This document shows positions 6,848 through 14,627 of a DNA stretch of 64,000 nucleotides, piece after piece. This DNA comes from a virus: the IMG/VR virus record IMGVR_UViG_3300043438_001421, positions 1 to 64,000 of that record, one strand, 5' to 3'. Below the pieces are notes generated by a model. The model searched no databases. It worked only from the letters and a program-made list of their open reading frames with translations, and was not told the DNA's origin. The position numbers and the translations under genes are program-made. Numbering within the stretch: the stretch's first letter is position 1; every line of letters begins with the position of its first letter.

Positions 6848-7044
6848 TGGTTGCAAAATCGGTTCTATGTTTAAATAAAAATCATTCAGAGTGCAAGACA
6901 GATCATTGCCAGTGTTCATGTCATCATGAGCACAATTGTGACTGCTTTGCTTGCAAGATAAGATCTATTAGCTTCGGAGATGTTCCGGGCGGATATAAAT
7001 CTAATAATGTTAGTTCTTCTTCTAGAAAGAAGGAAGACTTCTAG
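6847..7044 (+). CDS. Cys/His-rich small protein
   Basis: 65 residues starting at GTG 6847, whose G is the last base of the thyX stop (TAGTG). Nine cysteines and several histidines lie between residues 8 and 36 (CQCSCHHEHNCDCFAC), indicating one or two metal sites. The C-terminal tail is Ser- and Lys-rich and probably unfolded. No family is recognised. Its stop codon ends on the first base of tRNA-Ser. Confidence 0.6.
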   Translation: MVAKSVLCLNKNHSECKTDHCQCSCHHEHNCDCFACKIRSISFGDVPGGYKSNNVSSSSRKKEDF

Positions 7045-7128
7045 GAAGGGTGGCAGAGCGGACGAATGCGTCGGTCTTGAAAACCGTTGTGGGGCAACTC
7101 ACCGTGGGTTCGAATCCCACCCCTTCCA
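7044..7128 (+). tRNA. tRNA-Ser (anticodon UGA)
   Basis: Acceptor arms GGAAGGG/CCCTTCC, anticodon stem CGGT/ACCG with loop CTTGAAA, a long variable arm typical of serine tRNAs, and T arm GTGGG-TTCGAAT-CCCAC. Discriminator A, no encoded CCA. It reads UCA. Confidence 0.94.
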
Positions 7129-7149
7129 CGGGCTTTTTATAATTGATAA

Positions 7150-7158
7150 TGATATACT
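7150..7158 (+). promoter_or_regulatory. Extended -10 promoter (TGA-TATACT) for the endolysin
   Basis: TGATATACT followed by a 30-base leader carrying AGGAGG at 7171-7176 and ATG 7189. Unlike most copies of this motif, this one has a normal leader with a strong ribosome-binding site. Confidence 0.45.
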
Positions 7159-7188
7159 AGTTATGTTCTTAGGAGGAATATAAAACTT

Positions 7189-8256
7189 ATGAGTTATTAT
7201 CTTTTAGACAATCCACCAGCATCCCCTCAGTTCTATCCGTCACGGAAGACTGAATGGAAGGGTGGAATTGTAATTCACACAACAGAAGGCGTCGGAGGAT
7301 ATGACTCAGCAGAGAATACTGCTGCATACATCTCACGGCGCTCAAATGCAGGTAGCTATCACGTTATCACCGATCTCAATGGAGCCGTCTGGCTCATGCC
7401 GATCACATATACCGCCTACGGCGTTGCTGCTTCTGGCTACAATAGCACTTGTGTCATGGTGGCACTTGCAGCACGTTCGGCTGATCTTGATCTCGGAAAT
7501 GGCTACACGCCAACCGAAATTGACTTTATGGCTAAGGCTATTGTCGATGCTTGGAATGAAGGTGGCTTCGATCCGATGGCTGGCCTTCAGTTTATCGGGG
7601 AGAACGTAAAGAACGTTCAAGGGCTTGCGCATCACGGAGATGTTCAACCGGCAGATCGTTCAGACGCATGGAGTCGTTCATCAAAGCGTGGAGAATTTGA
7701 CGCTTATCTGCTTCAGAGAATTGCTGCTCATGCTGGGAATTCTGCTCCACCAGCTCCACCCGTTTTTGTTCCACCGGCTCCTCCGGAGTCTTCGATCTGG
7801 AGAGTTGGCTCATCTGGCGATAAAGTTCGTCAAATTCAACAAATTGTTGGCGTTTCCGCTGATGGAGTCTTCGGCCCTAAAACTGAAGCTGCTGTTCGTC
7901 AGTGGCAGTCAAATCTTAAGTTAAATGCCGATGGAGTTTGGGGTCCAATGACTGAGGAAGCAACTAATAACCTTTTTGCTTTCCTTGCAAATCTTCCTAC
8001 TGTCAAAGAGGTCAATCCAAACAATGAGTTCCTTCAGGCCCTCTCTAACGCAACAAAGCAAACTCTTCGTCAAGGAAGTACCGGAGATGCAGTTAAGATT
8101 GCGCAAACGGCGTTGAATGGCAAAGGATATCCGCTTGTTGCTGATGGAATTTTTGGTAAAGCAACTGACAGCGCTGTTCGTCGCTTCCAATCATCTCGCG
8201 GCCTTACTTACGATGGCATTGTTGGTCAGCAGACTTGGAATGCCCTTTTATCATAA
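7189..8256 (+). CDS. Endolysin: N-acetylmuramoyl-L-alanine amidase with two peptidoglycan-binding domains
   Basis: 355 residues. Residues 20-175 are an Amidase_2 (type 2 amidase) fold with VIHTTEG (His30), SYHV (His58) and AHHGDVQP (His149), the likely zinc ligands. A Pro/Ala linker (about 187-199) leads to two PG_binding_1 repeats (about 204-262 and 293-354), each with the DGVFG/DGIFG and AVR-x-(W/F)Q signatures. The enzyme cuts the bond between muramic acid and L-Ala of host peptidoglycan at lysis. There is no signal peptide, so export depends on a holin; the best holin candidate is far away at 52906. Confidence 0.93.
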   Translation: MSYYLLDNPPASPQFYPSRKTEWKGGIVIHTTEGVGGYDSAENTAAYISRRSNAGSYHVITDLNGAVWLMPITYTAYGVAASGYNSTCVMVALAARSADLDLGNGYTPTEIDFMAKAIVDAWNEGGFDPMAGLQFIGENVKNVQGLAHHGDVQPADRSDAWSRSSKRGEFDAYLLQRIAAHAGNSAPPAPPVFVPPAPPESSIWRVGSSGDKVRQIQQIVGVSADGVFGPKTEAAVRQWQSNLKLNADGVWGPMTEEATNNLFAFLANLPTVKEVNPNNEFLQALSNATKQTLRQGSTGDAVKIAQTALNGKGYPLVADGIFGKATDSAVRRFQSSRGLTYDGIVGQQTWNALLS

Positions 8257-8275
8257 GATTATCAATTTGGCAAAG

Positions 8276-8297
8276 AGCGGGGGCGCAAGCCCCCGCT
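8276..8297 (+). terminator. Hairpin terminator after the endolysin
   Basis: A perfect 9-bp stem AGCGGGGGC/GCCCCCGCT with a GCAA loop follows the endolysin stop by 19 bases, then TTTC. The T-tract is short, so termination may be partial. A new promoter motif starts four bases later. Confidence 0.6.
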
Positions 8298-8300
8298 TTC

Positions 8301-8309
8301 TGCTATTAT
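8301..8309 (+). promoter_or_regulatory. Extended -10 promoter (TGC-TATTAT) for the sugar cassette
   Basis: TGCTATTAT lies 8 bases before ATG 8318, directly behind the endolysin terminator. The sugar cassette therefore looks like a separate transcription unit, again with little or no leader. Confidence 0.45.
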
Positions 8310-8317
8310 AGAGTGAT

Positions 8318-9193
8318 ATGAACTTTGATTCGATGACTCTATCAAAAATTCTCGGTAGAGATGAACATAATCTAAATAGTATTTTAGAAGATATGTGTTC
8401 TTTTTATAAAGATAAAAATATATTGATTACTGGCGCCAATGGGAGCCTTGGTCATGGAATTAGAGATTTTTTATACTCTAACAAAGTTATTTGCAATGTT
8501 ATCAATACAGATATTTTACTTTATCCTCAAGATAAAAGTTGGAAATATTTAGATGTCACTAATTTTGATAATGTTGACTCAATTGTATCTGATGATATAG
8601 ATATCATCTTCCATTTTGCAGCAGATAAGCACGCTCCGAAGGGCGAGCTTACTCCGGATACAACAATTGATATCAATCTGAATGGAACTAAAAATCTTAT
8701 AAATTCTATAAAAAATACTAAGACTAAGATTGTACTTGCTAGTACTTGTAAATGTTGTAATCCCGAAACTATTTATGGATCTACTAAATTAATTGCAGAA
8801 AGATTAATATTAAATTCTGGACATAATGTAGCAAGATTTTATAATGTAGTGCAATCTTCTGATAATGTTTTTGAAATTTGGAATAATATTGAAGATCCTT
8901 CTAAGCATAAAGTAATGCCATGTAATAGATATTTTATTACAATTGATGAGGCAGTTGCTTTGACATTATTTACTGGCATGAGTGAATCTGGACGCTATAC
9001 GATTTCACCGGGCGAAAGTAGATACATGGTTGATCTGCATTTTGATTTGTATGGAGTGGATGGGGTTGCGGAATTCCCTAGGCGCGGTGACAGAGTTGCT
9101 GAGCTTAGACACAGTACGTCGGAAAATATTGTCAATATTGATTCATATCCATTTGAGAAAATTTCAAGTGAACACGATGCTTCAATGCAATAG
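8318..9193 (+). CDS. NAD-dependent sugar-nucleotide epimerase/dehydratase (CapD/PseB-like)
   Basis: 291 residues, short-chain dehydrogenase fold. GANGSLGHG near residues 39-47 is the NAD-binding loop, and FHFAADKHAPKGEL near 100-113 and AST-x-KCCNP near 140-149 resemble UDP-GlcNAc 4,6-dehydratases of the CapD/FlaA1/PseB group. Tyr153 and Lys157 form the catalytic YxxxK. The expected product is a 4-keto-6-deoxy sugar nucleotide, the substrate for the aminotransferase encoded next. The gene is AT-richer than the endolysin before it. It overlaps the next start by 17 bases. Confidence 0.8.
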   Translation: MNFDSMTLSKILGRDEHNLNSILEDMCSFYKDKNILITGANGSLGHGIRDFLYSNKVICNVINTDILLYPQDKSWKYLDVTNFDNVDSIVSDDIDIIFHFAADKHAPKGELTPDTTIDINLNGTKNLINSIKNTKTKIVLASTCKCCNPETIYGSTKLIAERLILNSGHNVARFYNVVQSSDNVFEIWNNIEDPSKHKVMPCNRYFITIDEAVALTLFTGMSESGRYTISPGESRYMVDLHFDLYGVDGVAEFPRRGDRVAELRHSTSENIVNIDSYPFEKISSEHDASMQ

Positions 9194-10292
9194 GCCTTCT
9201 ATAAAAGAAGTAGATATAGAAAAAGTTAGTGATCAGTTACGTTCTGGAAATCTAGCTCAGGGAGATAAAGTTGCTGAATTAGAGTGGAGAATGTCTAGAT
9301 TAACAGATAGAGAAAACTCTGCTGCTTATAGCAGTGCTACTTCTATTTTCGAGGCAATCTTCGCTTATATTGGAGTTGAAGAGGGCGATGAAATTATATT
9401 GTCTCCTTTGACTTTTAAGTCTGTTCCGTATGCAGTCATCAGAGCTGGAGCCACTCCAGTATTTATAGATACAAATGAGTACTATCTTTCTGATTGGAAT
9501 AAGATTGATTCACTTCTAAATAAAAATACAAAAGTTATTATCTCAACAAGCCTCTACGGGATGCCAGATCCGAATTTCGATAGGCTTCTTAAATCATTAG
9601 ATTACTATCCAGATGTTTGGTTAATTGAAGATAATGCTCAGTCAATTGGAGCAAAATATAATAAGACAGATCACATTGGATCTTGGGAATCAAGATCTAA
9701 TTTTTCTATTTTCTCTTTTTATGCAACAAAAAATATAACAGGTGGAGAAGGTGGAGTTGTTGTATTCAATGAAGATACCGATTTTTTTCATTCTTATAGA
9801 AATAATGGAATTTGTAAAAACTTTTTTAACAAAAATTGCGTAGGAACTAATATGAGAATGACTGATATAGAAGCCACTCTCATCCTTTCTCAGCTTGATA
9901 GAGTTAAACAAGTTACAGAAACAAGAAATAATCAGGCCAATATATATCATAATATGTTGAGTATTGAAAACTTACAATTTAAAAATTTAGATAAAAATGC
10001 TACTCATGCATATCATCATTATACATTGACTTTGCCAAAAAATCTTGATAGATCATATGTGCTTGCTTGTCTTGAGTCATATGGAATTCATGCCGGGATA
10101 TATTACGAGTACTTGGTTAATTACGACAAGAGTTTTACTGCTCCCATCCGAGCTTCGAATACTCCGAATGCTCTGCTACAATCTAAGCAAGCGATATGTC
10201 TCCCGCTTGGAGAGACTTTGAGTCATTCTGATATAAAGTATATTGCACAAAAGTTTGAGGAGATCATTAATAGTGAATCAACAGCCAACTAA
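9177..10292 (+). CDS. DegT/DnrJ/EryC1-type sugar aminotransferase
   Basis: 371 residues from ATG 9177; longer in-frame starts fall inside the dehydratase gene. It belongs to the PLP-dependent sugar aminotransferases: an N-terminal SGNLAQGDKVAELE segment, a YSSATS pocket, EDNAQSIGAKY near residue 157 and the PLP lysine Lys185 in FYATKNITGGEGG. A C-terminal LPLGETLSHSDI is typical. It should transfer an amino group to the keto sugar made by the 8318-9193 enzyme, as PseC does after PseB. AT-rich codon use matches its neighbours. Confidence 0.88.
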   Translation: MLQCNRPSIKEVDIEKVSDQLRSGNLAQGDKVAELEWRMSRLTDRENSAAYSSATSIFEAIFAYIGVEEGDEIILSPLTFKSVPYAVIRAGATPVFIDTNEYYLSDWNKIDSLLNKNTKVIISTSLYGMPDPNFDRLLKSLDYYPDVWLIEDNAQSIGAKYNKTDHIGSWESRSNFSIFSFYATKNITGGEGGVVVFNEDTDFFHSYRNNGICKNFFNKNCVGTNMRMTDIEATLILSQLDRVKQVTETRNNQANIYHNMLSIENLQFKNLDKNATHAYHHYTLTLPKNLDRSYVLACLESYGIHAGIYYEYLVNYDKSFTAPIRASNTPNALLQSKQAICLPLGETLSHSDIKYIAQKFEEIINSESTAN

Positions 10293-10425
10293 TCAGTATG
10301 AACAGTTTTTGCGTAATGAAATTCAATGTATTAATAGCGCAGGTATAGTGTCAAAAGTCTCTGGATATAATAGATTTAGTGGAGCTGAAATATTCGCAGT
10401 CTTGAAGAGGTATTTAGATGACTAA
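10273..10425 (+). CDS. 50-residue protein inside the sugar cassette
   Basis: Starts at GTG 10273 (GAGGAG eight bases upstream), inside the end of the aminotransferase gene, and overlaps the ATP-grasp start by 8 bases. Fifty residues, helical, with a basic KRYLDD end; no family is recognised. The size and helical nature would allow an acyl- or aminoacyl-carrier-like or partner role, but the DSL/DSF serine of a carrier protein is absent. Its conserved-looking overlaps with both neighbours argue that it is a real gene. Confidence 0.45.
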   Translation: MNQQPTNQYEQFLRNEIQCINSAGIVSKVSGYNRFSGAEIFAVLKRYLDD

Positions 10426-11467
10426 AATTCTATTACTTGGATGTGACGGCAATGCTGGTATAAATTATGCTAAATCTATATGGGCATCCGACAAGACTAT
10501 TGAAATTATTGGTACAGGATTTAGTAAATATCATATTAATGTAGCTCAAGATGCTGGAATTGACACTCATTTGATAGATCCGAATGAATGGGATCTTGCC
10601 AATAAGAAGCAATTTATCTATGATGCAATTTCTTACGGAGTTGATTTTATCCATGCGCAGCCTGAAGAAGAAGTTCACGATCTATGTCTTATGCAAAATG
10701 ATGAAAAAATTAGATATAGAACTTTTGGAAAAAATATAGAAGAGTGGCGTATATTCAATGATAAAGGGCAGACTATGCAAAATAGTTCTATAAAATTTTA
10801 TTCATTTATGGAAGTTAAAAATACTCCTAGATTTTTTAATCATTTAATGGCTAAAAATAATACAGTCTGGATCAGAGCTAGAAGCGGGGCTGGGAGCAAG
10901 TGGGCTCTTCCTGTCGTCTCGTTTCAGCAGGCTGAGAACTGGGTAAATTATTTGTCCATTAGTAAAGGCGCTAATCCTCACGACTTCATTCTCTCAGAAT
11001 ATCTACCCGGTAAAGAGTATGCTGTTCAATTATTCTATATCGATGGAGAGCTTTTCCATTGTCAGGCCAGAGAGAGAGTGGAGCATCACTTTGCCAAGCA
11101 GATGGTTTCTGGCCAAAGTTCAACTCCATCGGTGGCGAAAACTGTTGATAACCCAGAAGTCACATTCTATGCAGATTCATGCGTAATGGACTGCGTAGAA
11201 AAACCAAATGGAATTTATGGCGTTGATATGAGATACAATAGCGATGATGAGCCAGTTATGACTGAAATAAACTACGGCAGATACTTTACAACAAGTAATT
11301 TTTTTGCTAATATTGGAGTAAACACTCCATATGAAGAATATTTATATGTAGTCTCTGGAGAGAAGCCGGAGAAAAGAATTGATCAGGTCAAAGATGAGAT
11401 GTATTGGATTCGAGGACTTGATCATGAACCTGTATTGATGGAGACTCTTCCTTATGACTTTAGTTGA
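10418..11467 (+). CDS. ATP-grasp ligase
   Basis: 349 residues. The N-terminal Rossmann-like part (LLLGCDGNAGINYAKS) and the ATP-grasp core (IRARSGAGSKWALPV near 149-163, then LSEYLPGKEYAVQLF near 193-207) lead to a metal-binding GIYGVDMRY and TEINYGRYFTTS near 268-296. It resembles the carbamoyl-phosphate-synthase-like ATP-grasp family that joins a carboxylate to an amine or thiol through an acyl phosphate. Between an amino-sugar aminotransferase and glycosyltransferases, a plausible job is N-acylation of the new amino sugar with an amino acid or another acid. That substrate is inference. Confidence 0.82.
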   Translation: MTKILLLGCDGNAGINYAKSIWASDKTIEIIGTGFSKYHINVAQDAGIDTHLIDPNEWDLANKKQFIYDAISYGVDFIHAQPEEEVHDLCLMQNDEKIRYRTFGKNIEEWRIFNDKGQTMQNSSIKFYSFMEVKNTPRFFNHLMAKNNTVWIRARSGAGSKWALPVVSFQQAENWVNYLSISKGANPHDFILSEYLPGKEYAVQLFYIDGELFHCQARERVEHHFAKQMVSGQSSTPSVAKTVDNPEVTFYADSCVMDCVEKPNGIYGVDMRYNSDDEPVMTEINYGRYFTTSNFFANIGVNTPYEEYLYVVSGEKPEKRIDQVKDEMYWIRGLDHEPVLMETLPYDFS

Positions 11468-12011
11468 TGTTACTGTATGCACGACTAGCATTCCGCATAG
11501 AAGCGAGATGCTGCAGGAATGCATGAGGTCTGTTAGAAATCAGACTTGGAAGCCAAAGGCTCATCTTATTGCCATTGACTACGAGCGCGTCGGTGGAGCG
11601 AGGACGCTGAACACATTGATTGATGCTGCCAAGACAGAGTGGGTTGCGCCACTCGCTGACGATGATCTTTTTTATCCACAGTATATCGAAAAGCTTCTTA
11701 CAAATGCCGGTGACGCTGATATGATATATCCTTGGTGCGAAGTTACTGGAACGAGAAATGGATGGAACCCAAACTCTCTACTTGATATCGAAAGATTAAA
11801 GGAAAACAATTACATTCCAGCAACTGTTTTGCTACGTAAATCGGCTTGGGAAAAGCTCGGAGGCTACCCCGAAGTTGTTTGCGAAGATCATGCGATGTGG
11901 CTGAAGATGATTGAGGCCAATATGCAAATCAAATGCTTACCGGAAATTCTTTGGCAGTATCGTTTTCATGGAAAAAATATAAGCGACGGAAATAGCCACG
12001 AGTCTGTATGA
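11454..12011 (+). CDS. Family 2 glycosyltransferase
   Basis: 185 residues, GT-A fold. VTVCTTSIPHR at the N-terminus binds the nucleotide sugar, the metal-binding acidic triad is ADDD near residue 68, and CEDHAMWLKM near 143 supplies the later acidic motif. It overlaps the ATP-grasp gene by 14 bases. Donor and acceptor are unknown. The product of the cassette's amino-sugar enzymes is the likely donor. Base composition is less AT-rich than in the flanking genes. Confidence 0.85.
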   Translation: MTLVDVTVCTTSIPHRSEMLQECMRSVRNQTWKPKAHLIAIDYERVGGARTLNTLIDAAKTEWVAPLADDDLFYPQYIEKLLTNAGDADMIYPWCEVTGTRNGWNPNSLLDIERLKENNYIPATVLLRKSAWEKLGGYPEVVCEDHAMWLKMIEANMQIKCLPEILWQYRFHGKNISDGNSHESV

Positions 12012-12646
12012 TGATTAGCACAGTAAGCATTATGTCATGTAAACGAACACCTTCTTTTTTAGAAGATACAGTTAAATCAATACCAGATAATCTAAATATT
12101 GAAATATTTTATCAAGGCGATGTAAATGAAATTTCTTTTGATAATATCAATATAAAGCAAGTAGATTATATTGAAGATGCACACAGAGTTCATCATAATA
12201 GCCAATATAACTATGCTTCAACCTTGATGAATAGCAAAGATGGATTTATAGTTGAAGATGACATTGAGTTTTCTGTAAATTTTTCTAGCCATATGGCTGA
12301 TTTAAATAATTTACTAGATAATATGCAATGTAAATATGCGCTAGCAATTTACTCATGTTATAACTGGAGTAAAAAGGGGGCCAGTTTAGTTGACTATCCT
12401 GTAGAAGCATTTTATGGAACTCAAGGTATGATATATGATATCGAAACTGCACGATCATTTGGTAATTTTCTTATGGGCAGGATCGGAGTTGAGCCATATG
12501 ATTTCGCCCTAAAAACTTACATACAAGAAGTTGACCCAGATGTCAGATTGCTGGCGACAGGTAGTTCTCTTATTCAACATAGAGGAGATTTGTCAACTGG
12601 ACTTGGTGTATTTCATAAAGCACCAAATTTTGTGGATCATCTATGA
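12008..12646 (+). CDS. Glycosyltransferase-like protein (GT-A fold)
   Basis: 212 residues. An N-terminal STVSIMSCKRTPSF, a VEDDIEF acidic motif near residue 78 and an HRG-containing C-terminal part near 196 resemble GT-A glycosyltransferases of phage and lipopolysaccharide loci. Two overlapping ATGs (12008 and 12011) share the TGA of the previous gene; either could be used. Substrates are unknown. The gene is clearly AT-rich. Confidence 0.65.
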   Translation: MMISTVSIMSCKRTPSFLEDTVKSIPDNLNIEIFYQGDVNEISFDNINIKQVDYIEDAHRVHHNSQYNYASTLMNSKDGFIVEDDIEFSVNFSSHMADLNNLLDNMQCKYALAIYSCYNWSKKGASLVDYPVEAFYGTQGMIYDIETARSFGNFLMGRIGVEPYDFALKTYIQEVDPDVRLLATGSSLIQHRGDLSTGLGVFHKAPNFVDHL

Positions 12647-13278
12647 TATATCCAATTATATTACATCATGATAAATCACTTGAGTATACAAAGTCTTTAG
12701 AGACAAATTTATTTGGACGTGAATATGATGTCATTGATTCTTCAACTCTTCATACTTCATTTACTCAAAGTTTTAATATAGCTTGCATAAAAGCTTATAC
12801 ACATTTTCTTACTAATAAGTATACTCACGTTATGATATGTAATAATGACATATCTTTGAATAGTAGTCAGCTCGATATTCTTGATCAAAAAATTGGTGGT
12901 ATGGATGGAATATTTACGCCTAGCGCAAATTCGCCGCATCACTCTGTAATGTCAGCGGTTGGATCGGATGATCTGAGAGAAGTTCCTTGGATAGAGTTTA
13001 TCTGCCCGATTATCTCCTTTAGCGTTATTGACACAATTGGTCTCCTTGACACAAAGCTCCTTCATGGATGGGGAGTTGAGCTTGATTATTGCTATAGAGC
13101 TAGTCTTCAAAATTTTAAAACATATTTAGTACAAAATGTCATAGTTCATCACTATGAGCATAGATCTCAAGATAATCATAATGATTATAGACATCATGCG
13201 AACTCGGAGATGAACCATGTGCTCAGGGGTAAGTACGGCGACGGCTGGCAGGAAATTTTGAAATATCCTCAGTGGTAG
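12643..13278 (+). CDS. Family 2-like glycosyltransferase
   Basis: 211 residues. ICNNDIS near residue 68 gives the DXD-like metal site, and GVELDYCYRA near 145-154 is the acidic motif of rhamnosyltransferase-like GT2 enzymes, followed by a His-rich HHYEHRS region. It overlaps the previous gene by four bases (ATGA) and closes the cassette. With the two before it, it could build a short glycan stepwise. Confidence 0.72.
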   Translation: MIYPIILHHDKSLEYTKSLETNLFGREYDVIDSSTLHTSFTQSFNIACIKAYTHFLTNKYTHVMICNNDISLNSSQLDILDQKIGGMDGIFTPSANSPHHSVMSAVGSDDLREVPWIEFICPIISFSVIDTIGLLDTKLLHGWGVELDYCYRASLQNFKTYLVQNVIVHHYEHRSQDNHNDYRHHANSEMNHVLRGKYGDGWQEILKYPQW

Positions 13279-13299
13279 TGTGCGATGGCCATACTATGA

Positions 13300-13308
13300 T
13301 GCTATCAT
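13300..13308 (+). promoter_or_regulatory. Extended -10 promoter (TGC-TATCAT) before tRNA-Ile
   Basis: TGCTATCAT lies 10 bases before the first base of tRNA-Ile, in the 40-base gap after the glycosyltransferase. It would start a tRNA plus small-gene transcript. Confidence 0.35.
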
Positions 13309-13318
13309 GCCAAGACTA

Positions 13319-13392
13319 CCGGCAGTAGCTCAGTTGGTGAGAGCACAAGTCTTATATACTTGCGGTCGGTGGTTCAATCCCACCCTGCCGGA
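13319..13392 (+). tRNA. tRNA-Ile (anticodon UAU)
   Basis: Acceptor CCGGCAG/CTGCCGG, D stem GCTC/GAGC, anticodon stem CAAGT/ACTTG with loop CTTATAT, T arm GGTGG/CCACC with TTCAATC. Discriminator A, no encoded CCA. It reads AUA directly, unlike the usual CAU-lysidine tRNA for that codon. Confidence 0.93.
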
Positions 13393-13405
13393 CTAAGGAG
13401 TTTAT

Positions 13406-13561
13406 ATGTCAGCTTTAGAACCTACAAAGGAAGAGATGCAGGACTTAGTTGTTGTCGTTCTCCCAAGAGTCATAGTCGAAGCTATGAATAATATTGAGGG
13501 AGAGTTTTATAATGATGAAGTTGTGGACAAAGCTTTTGCAAAAGCTTTAGAAATGGATTAA
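13406..13561 (+). CDS. 51-residue hypothetical protein
   Basis: Starts at ATG 13406 with AGGAG in the spacer after tRNA-Ile and ends five bases before the next gene. The protein is acidic, with a hydrophobic VVVVLPRVIVEAM segment flanked by charged helices. No family is recognised. Position, ribosome-binding site and tight spacing support it despite its small size. Confidence 0.55.
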   Translation: MSALEPTKEEMQDLVVVVLPRVIVEAMNNIEGEFYNDEVVDKAFAKALEMD

Positions 13562-13565
13562 TAAT

Positions 13566-13991
13566 ATGCAAACTTTTCTCCCGTCAGATGACTTTGCTCT
13601 GTGCGCTATGAGCCTTGATAGACAGAGGCTTGGTAAGCAAAGAGTTGAGACTTTACAGATCATGCAAACTTTAGCGGGCTTGAGTCGCGGGAAGGGTTGG
13701 ATCAATCATCCAGCTACGAAAATGTGGAAAGGGCATGAGGATTATCTAATGCTTTATCAGATTGCTATCTGCCAAGAGTGGACTAGCAGAGGTTATAAAG
13801 ATACTTGTATGTGGAAAACTTTTGATGCCCTTGGCCAGATTGAGTATCCATCAACATACCCAGAGTGGATGGGGGATAACTCAATTCACTCTTCTCATAG
13901 AAGCAACTTGCTTCGCAAAGATCCAGATTTTTATTCACAGTTTGGCTGGCAGGAATCTGATGATCTAGACTATGTATGGCCAGTCCAATAG
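13566..13991 (+). CDS. MSMEG_6728-family protein, related to pyrimidine dimer DNA glycosylases
   Basis: 141 residues. The N-terminal MQTFLPSDDFALCAMSLDRQRLGKQRVE pattern, WINHPATKMWKGHEDYL near 44-60 and EWTSRGYKDT near 71-80 match the MSMEG_6728 / Pyr_excise group that includes T4 endonuclease V-like proteins. A role in repairing UV dimers is suggested by family only. The start lies four bases after the preceding stop. Overlap with the next gene is avoided if that gene starts at 14003. Confidence 0.75.
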   Translation: MQTFLPSDDFALCAMSLDRQRLGKQRVETLQIMQTLAGLSRGKGWINHPATKMWKGHEDYLMLYQIAICQEWTSRGYKDTCMWKTFDALGQIEYPSTYPEWMGDNSIHSSHRSNLLRKDPDFYSQFGWQESDDLDYVWPVQ

Positions 13992-14002
13992 AAAGAGGTA
14001 AT

Positions 14003-14173
14003 ATGCCGAAGTTAAGAGTTTCGAAGGAAGCACTGCCGGAGTCGGAGTCTTCTGAAATTGATATCTATCCCGATGGCGACAAGAGTCGTCCGAGAGTCGG
14101 GGTTTTGAAGATCGATAAGGGCAAGTCAAATCTTATTTTAGATCCCGGTATTCTTCCGTACCAGAGCTTCTGA
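14003..14173 (+). CDS. Small hypothetical protein
   Basis: 56 residues from ATG 14003 (GAGG upstream at 13995-13998). Polar and basic-acidic: a SESSEIDIYPDGD stretch, then a strand-like RVGVLKIDKGKSNLILDPG. No family is recognised. An in-frame upstream start at 13976 would overlap the previous gene and has no ribosome-binding site. Confidence 0.5.
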   Translation: MPKLRVSKEALPESESSEIDIYPDGDKSRPRVGVLKIDKGKSNLILDPGILPYQSF

Positions 14174-14177
14174 AATC

Positions 14178-14186
14178 TGATATAAT
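14178..14186 (+). promoter_or_regulatory. Extended -10 promoter (TGA-TATAAT)
   Basis: A consensus TGATATAAT with a 38-base spacer to ATG 14225. Right at the predicted start site is a hairpin with arms CACGTT/AACGTG (14190-14204), which could be an operator or stabilise the mRNA end. A GGAG site precedes the ATG. Confidence 0.5.
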
Positions 14187-14224
14187 CTACACGTTGCGAA
14201 CGTGGCGAACTGAATGGAGTAATT

Positions 14225-14548
14225 ATGGAAGATAGTTGGATTGATAAGCTCGCTGATGAAACTATGGCCTCGATGCCCCAGCCTGAAAAAGAATTTGTTC
14301 AAGCTATGATGGACATTGTAGAGCGTCATGGAAAGCTTGCAAATAATGATGGCAAGGGTATTTGGGTTGGTTATGTTGAAGCGTCTGAAAATGATGTGGC
14401 CTCTAGAGGCATTAAGTGCTTGAACTGCGCCCACTATGAGGGCGATGGGATGTGTCACATCGTTGTTCAGACAGTTGAGCCGGAAGGTCTTTGCAGACTT
14501 GCAGCAATTCCCGATGCGATTGTCCGTCTTAATGATATGATGTCATAG
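14225..14548 (+). CDS. Cys-motif protein of unknown function
   Basis: 107 residues. The N-terminal half is helical and acidic. The C-terminal half has CLNCAHYEGDGMCHIV followed by VEPEGLCRL: four cysteines spaced C-x2-C-x8-C-x12-C, with Pro-x-Gly-x-Cys near the last. The spacing recalls small Fe-S or zinc modules seen at the ends of some phage structural proteins. The GIWVGY segment before it looks like a conserved patch. Function is unknown. Confidence 0.6.
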   Translation: MEDSWIDKLADETMASMPQPEKEFVQAMMDIVERHGKLANNDGKGIWVGYVEASENDVASRGIKCLNCAHYEGDGMCHIVVQTVEPEGLCRLAAIPDAIVRLNDMMS

Positions 14549-14586
14549 TCCGAACGAAGCGCGAAATCCGTGTGAAGGCAGTGTTG

Positions 14587-14609
14587 GCGGGGGAGGTTAT
14601 CTCCCCCGC
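14587..14609 (+). terminator. Hairpin, probable terminator
   Basis: A perfect 9-bp stem GCGGGGGAG/CTCCCCCGC with loop GTTAT, followed by TCTTAA. It stands between the 14225-14548 gene and the next ATG. The T-tract is poor, so it may instead be a leader structure of the glycosyltransferase at 14628. Confidence 0.5.
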
Positions 14610-14627
14610 TCTTAATGGGAGATGTAA

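Noticed and set aside
8982-9176. Longer N-terminus for the sugar aminotransferase
   Set aside because: It lies within the dehydratase gene in another frame and does not look like aminotransferase; ATG 9177 matches family length.
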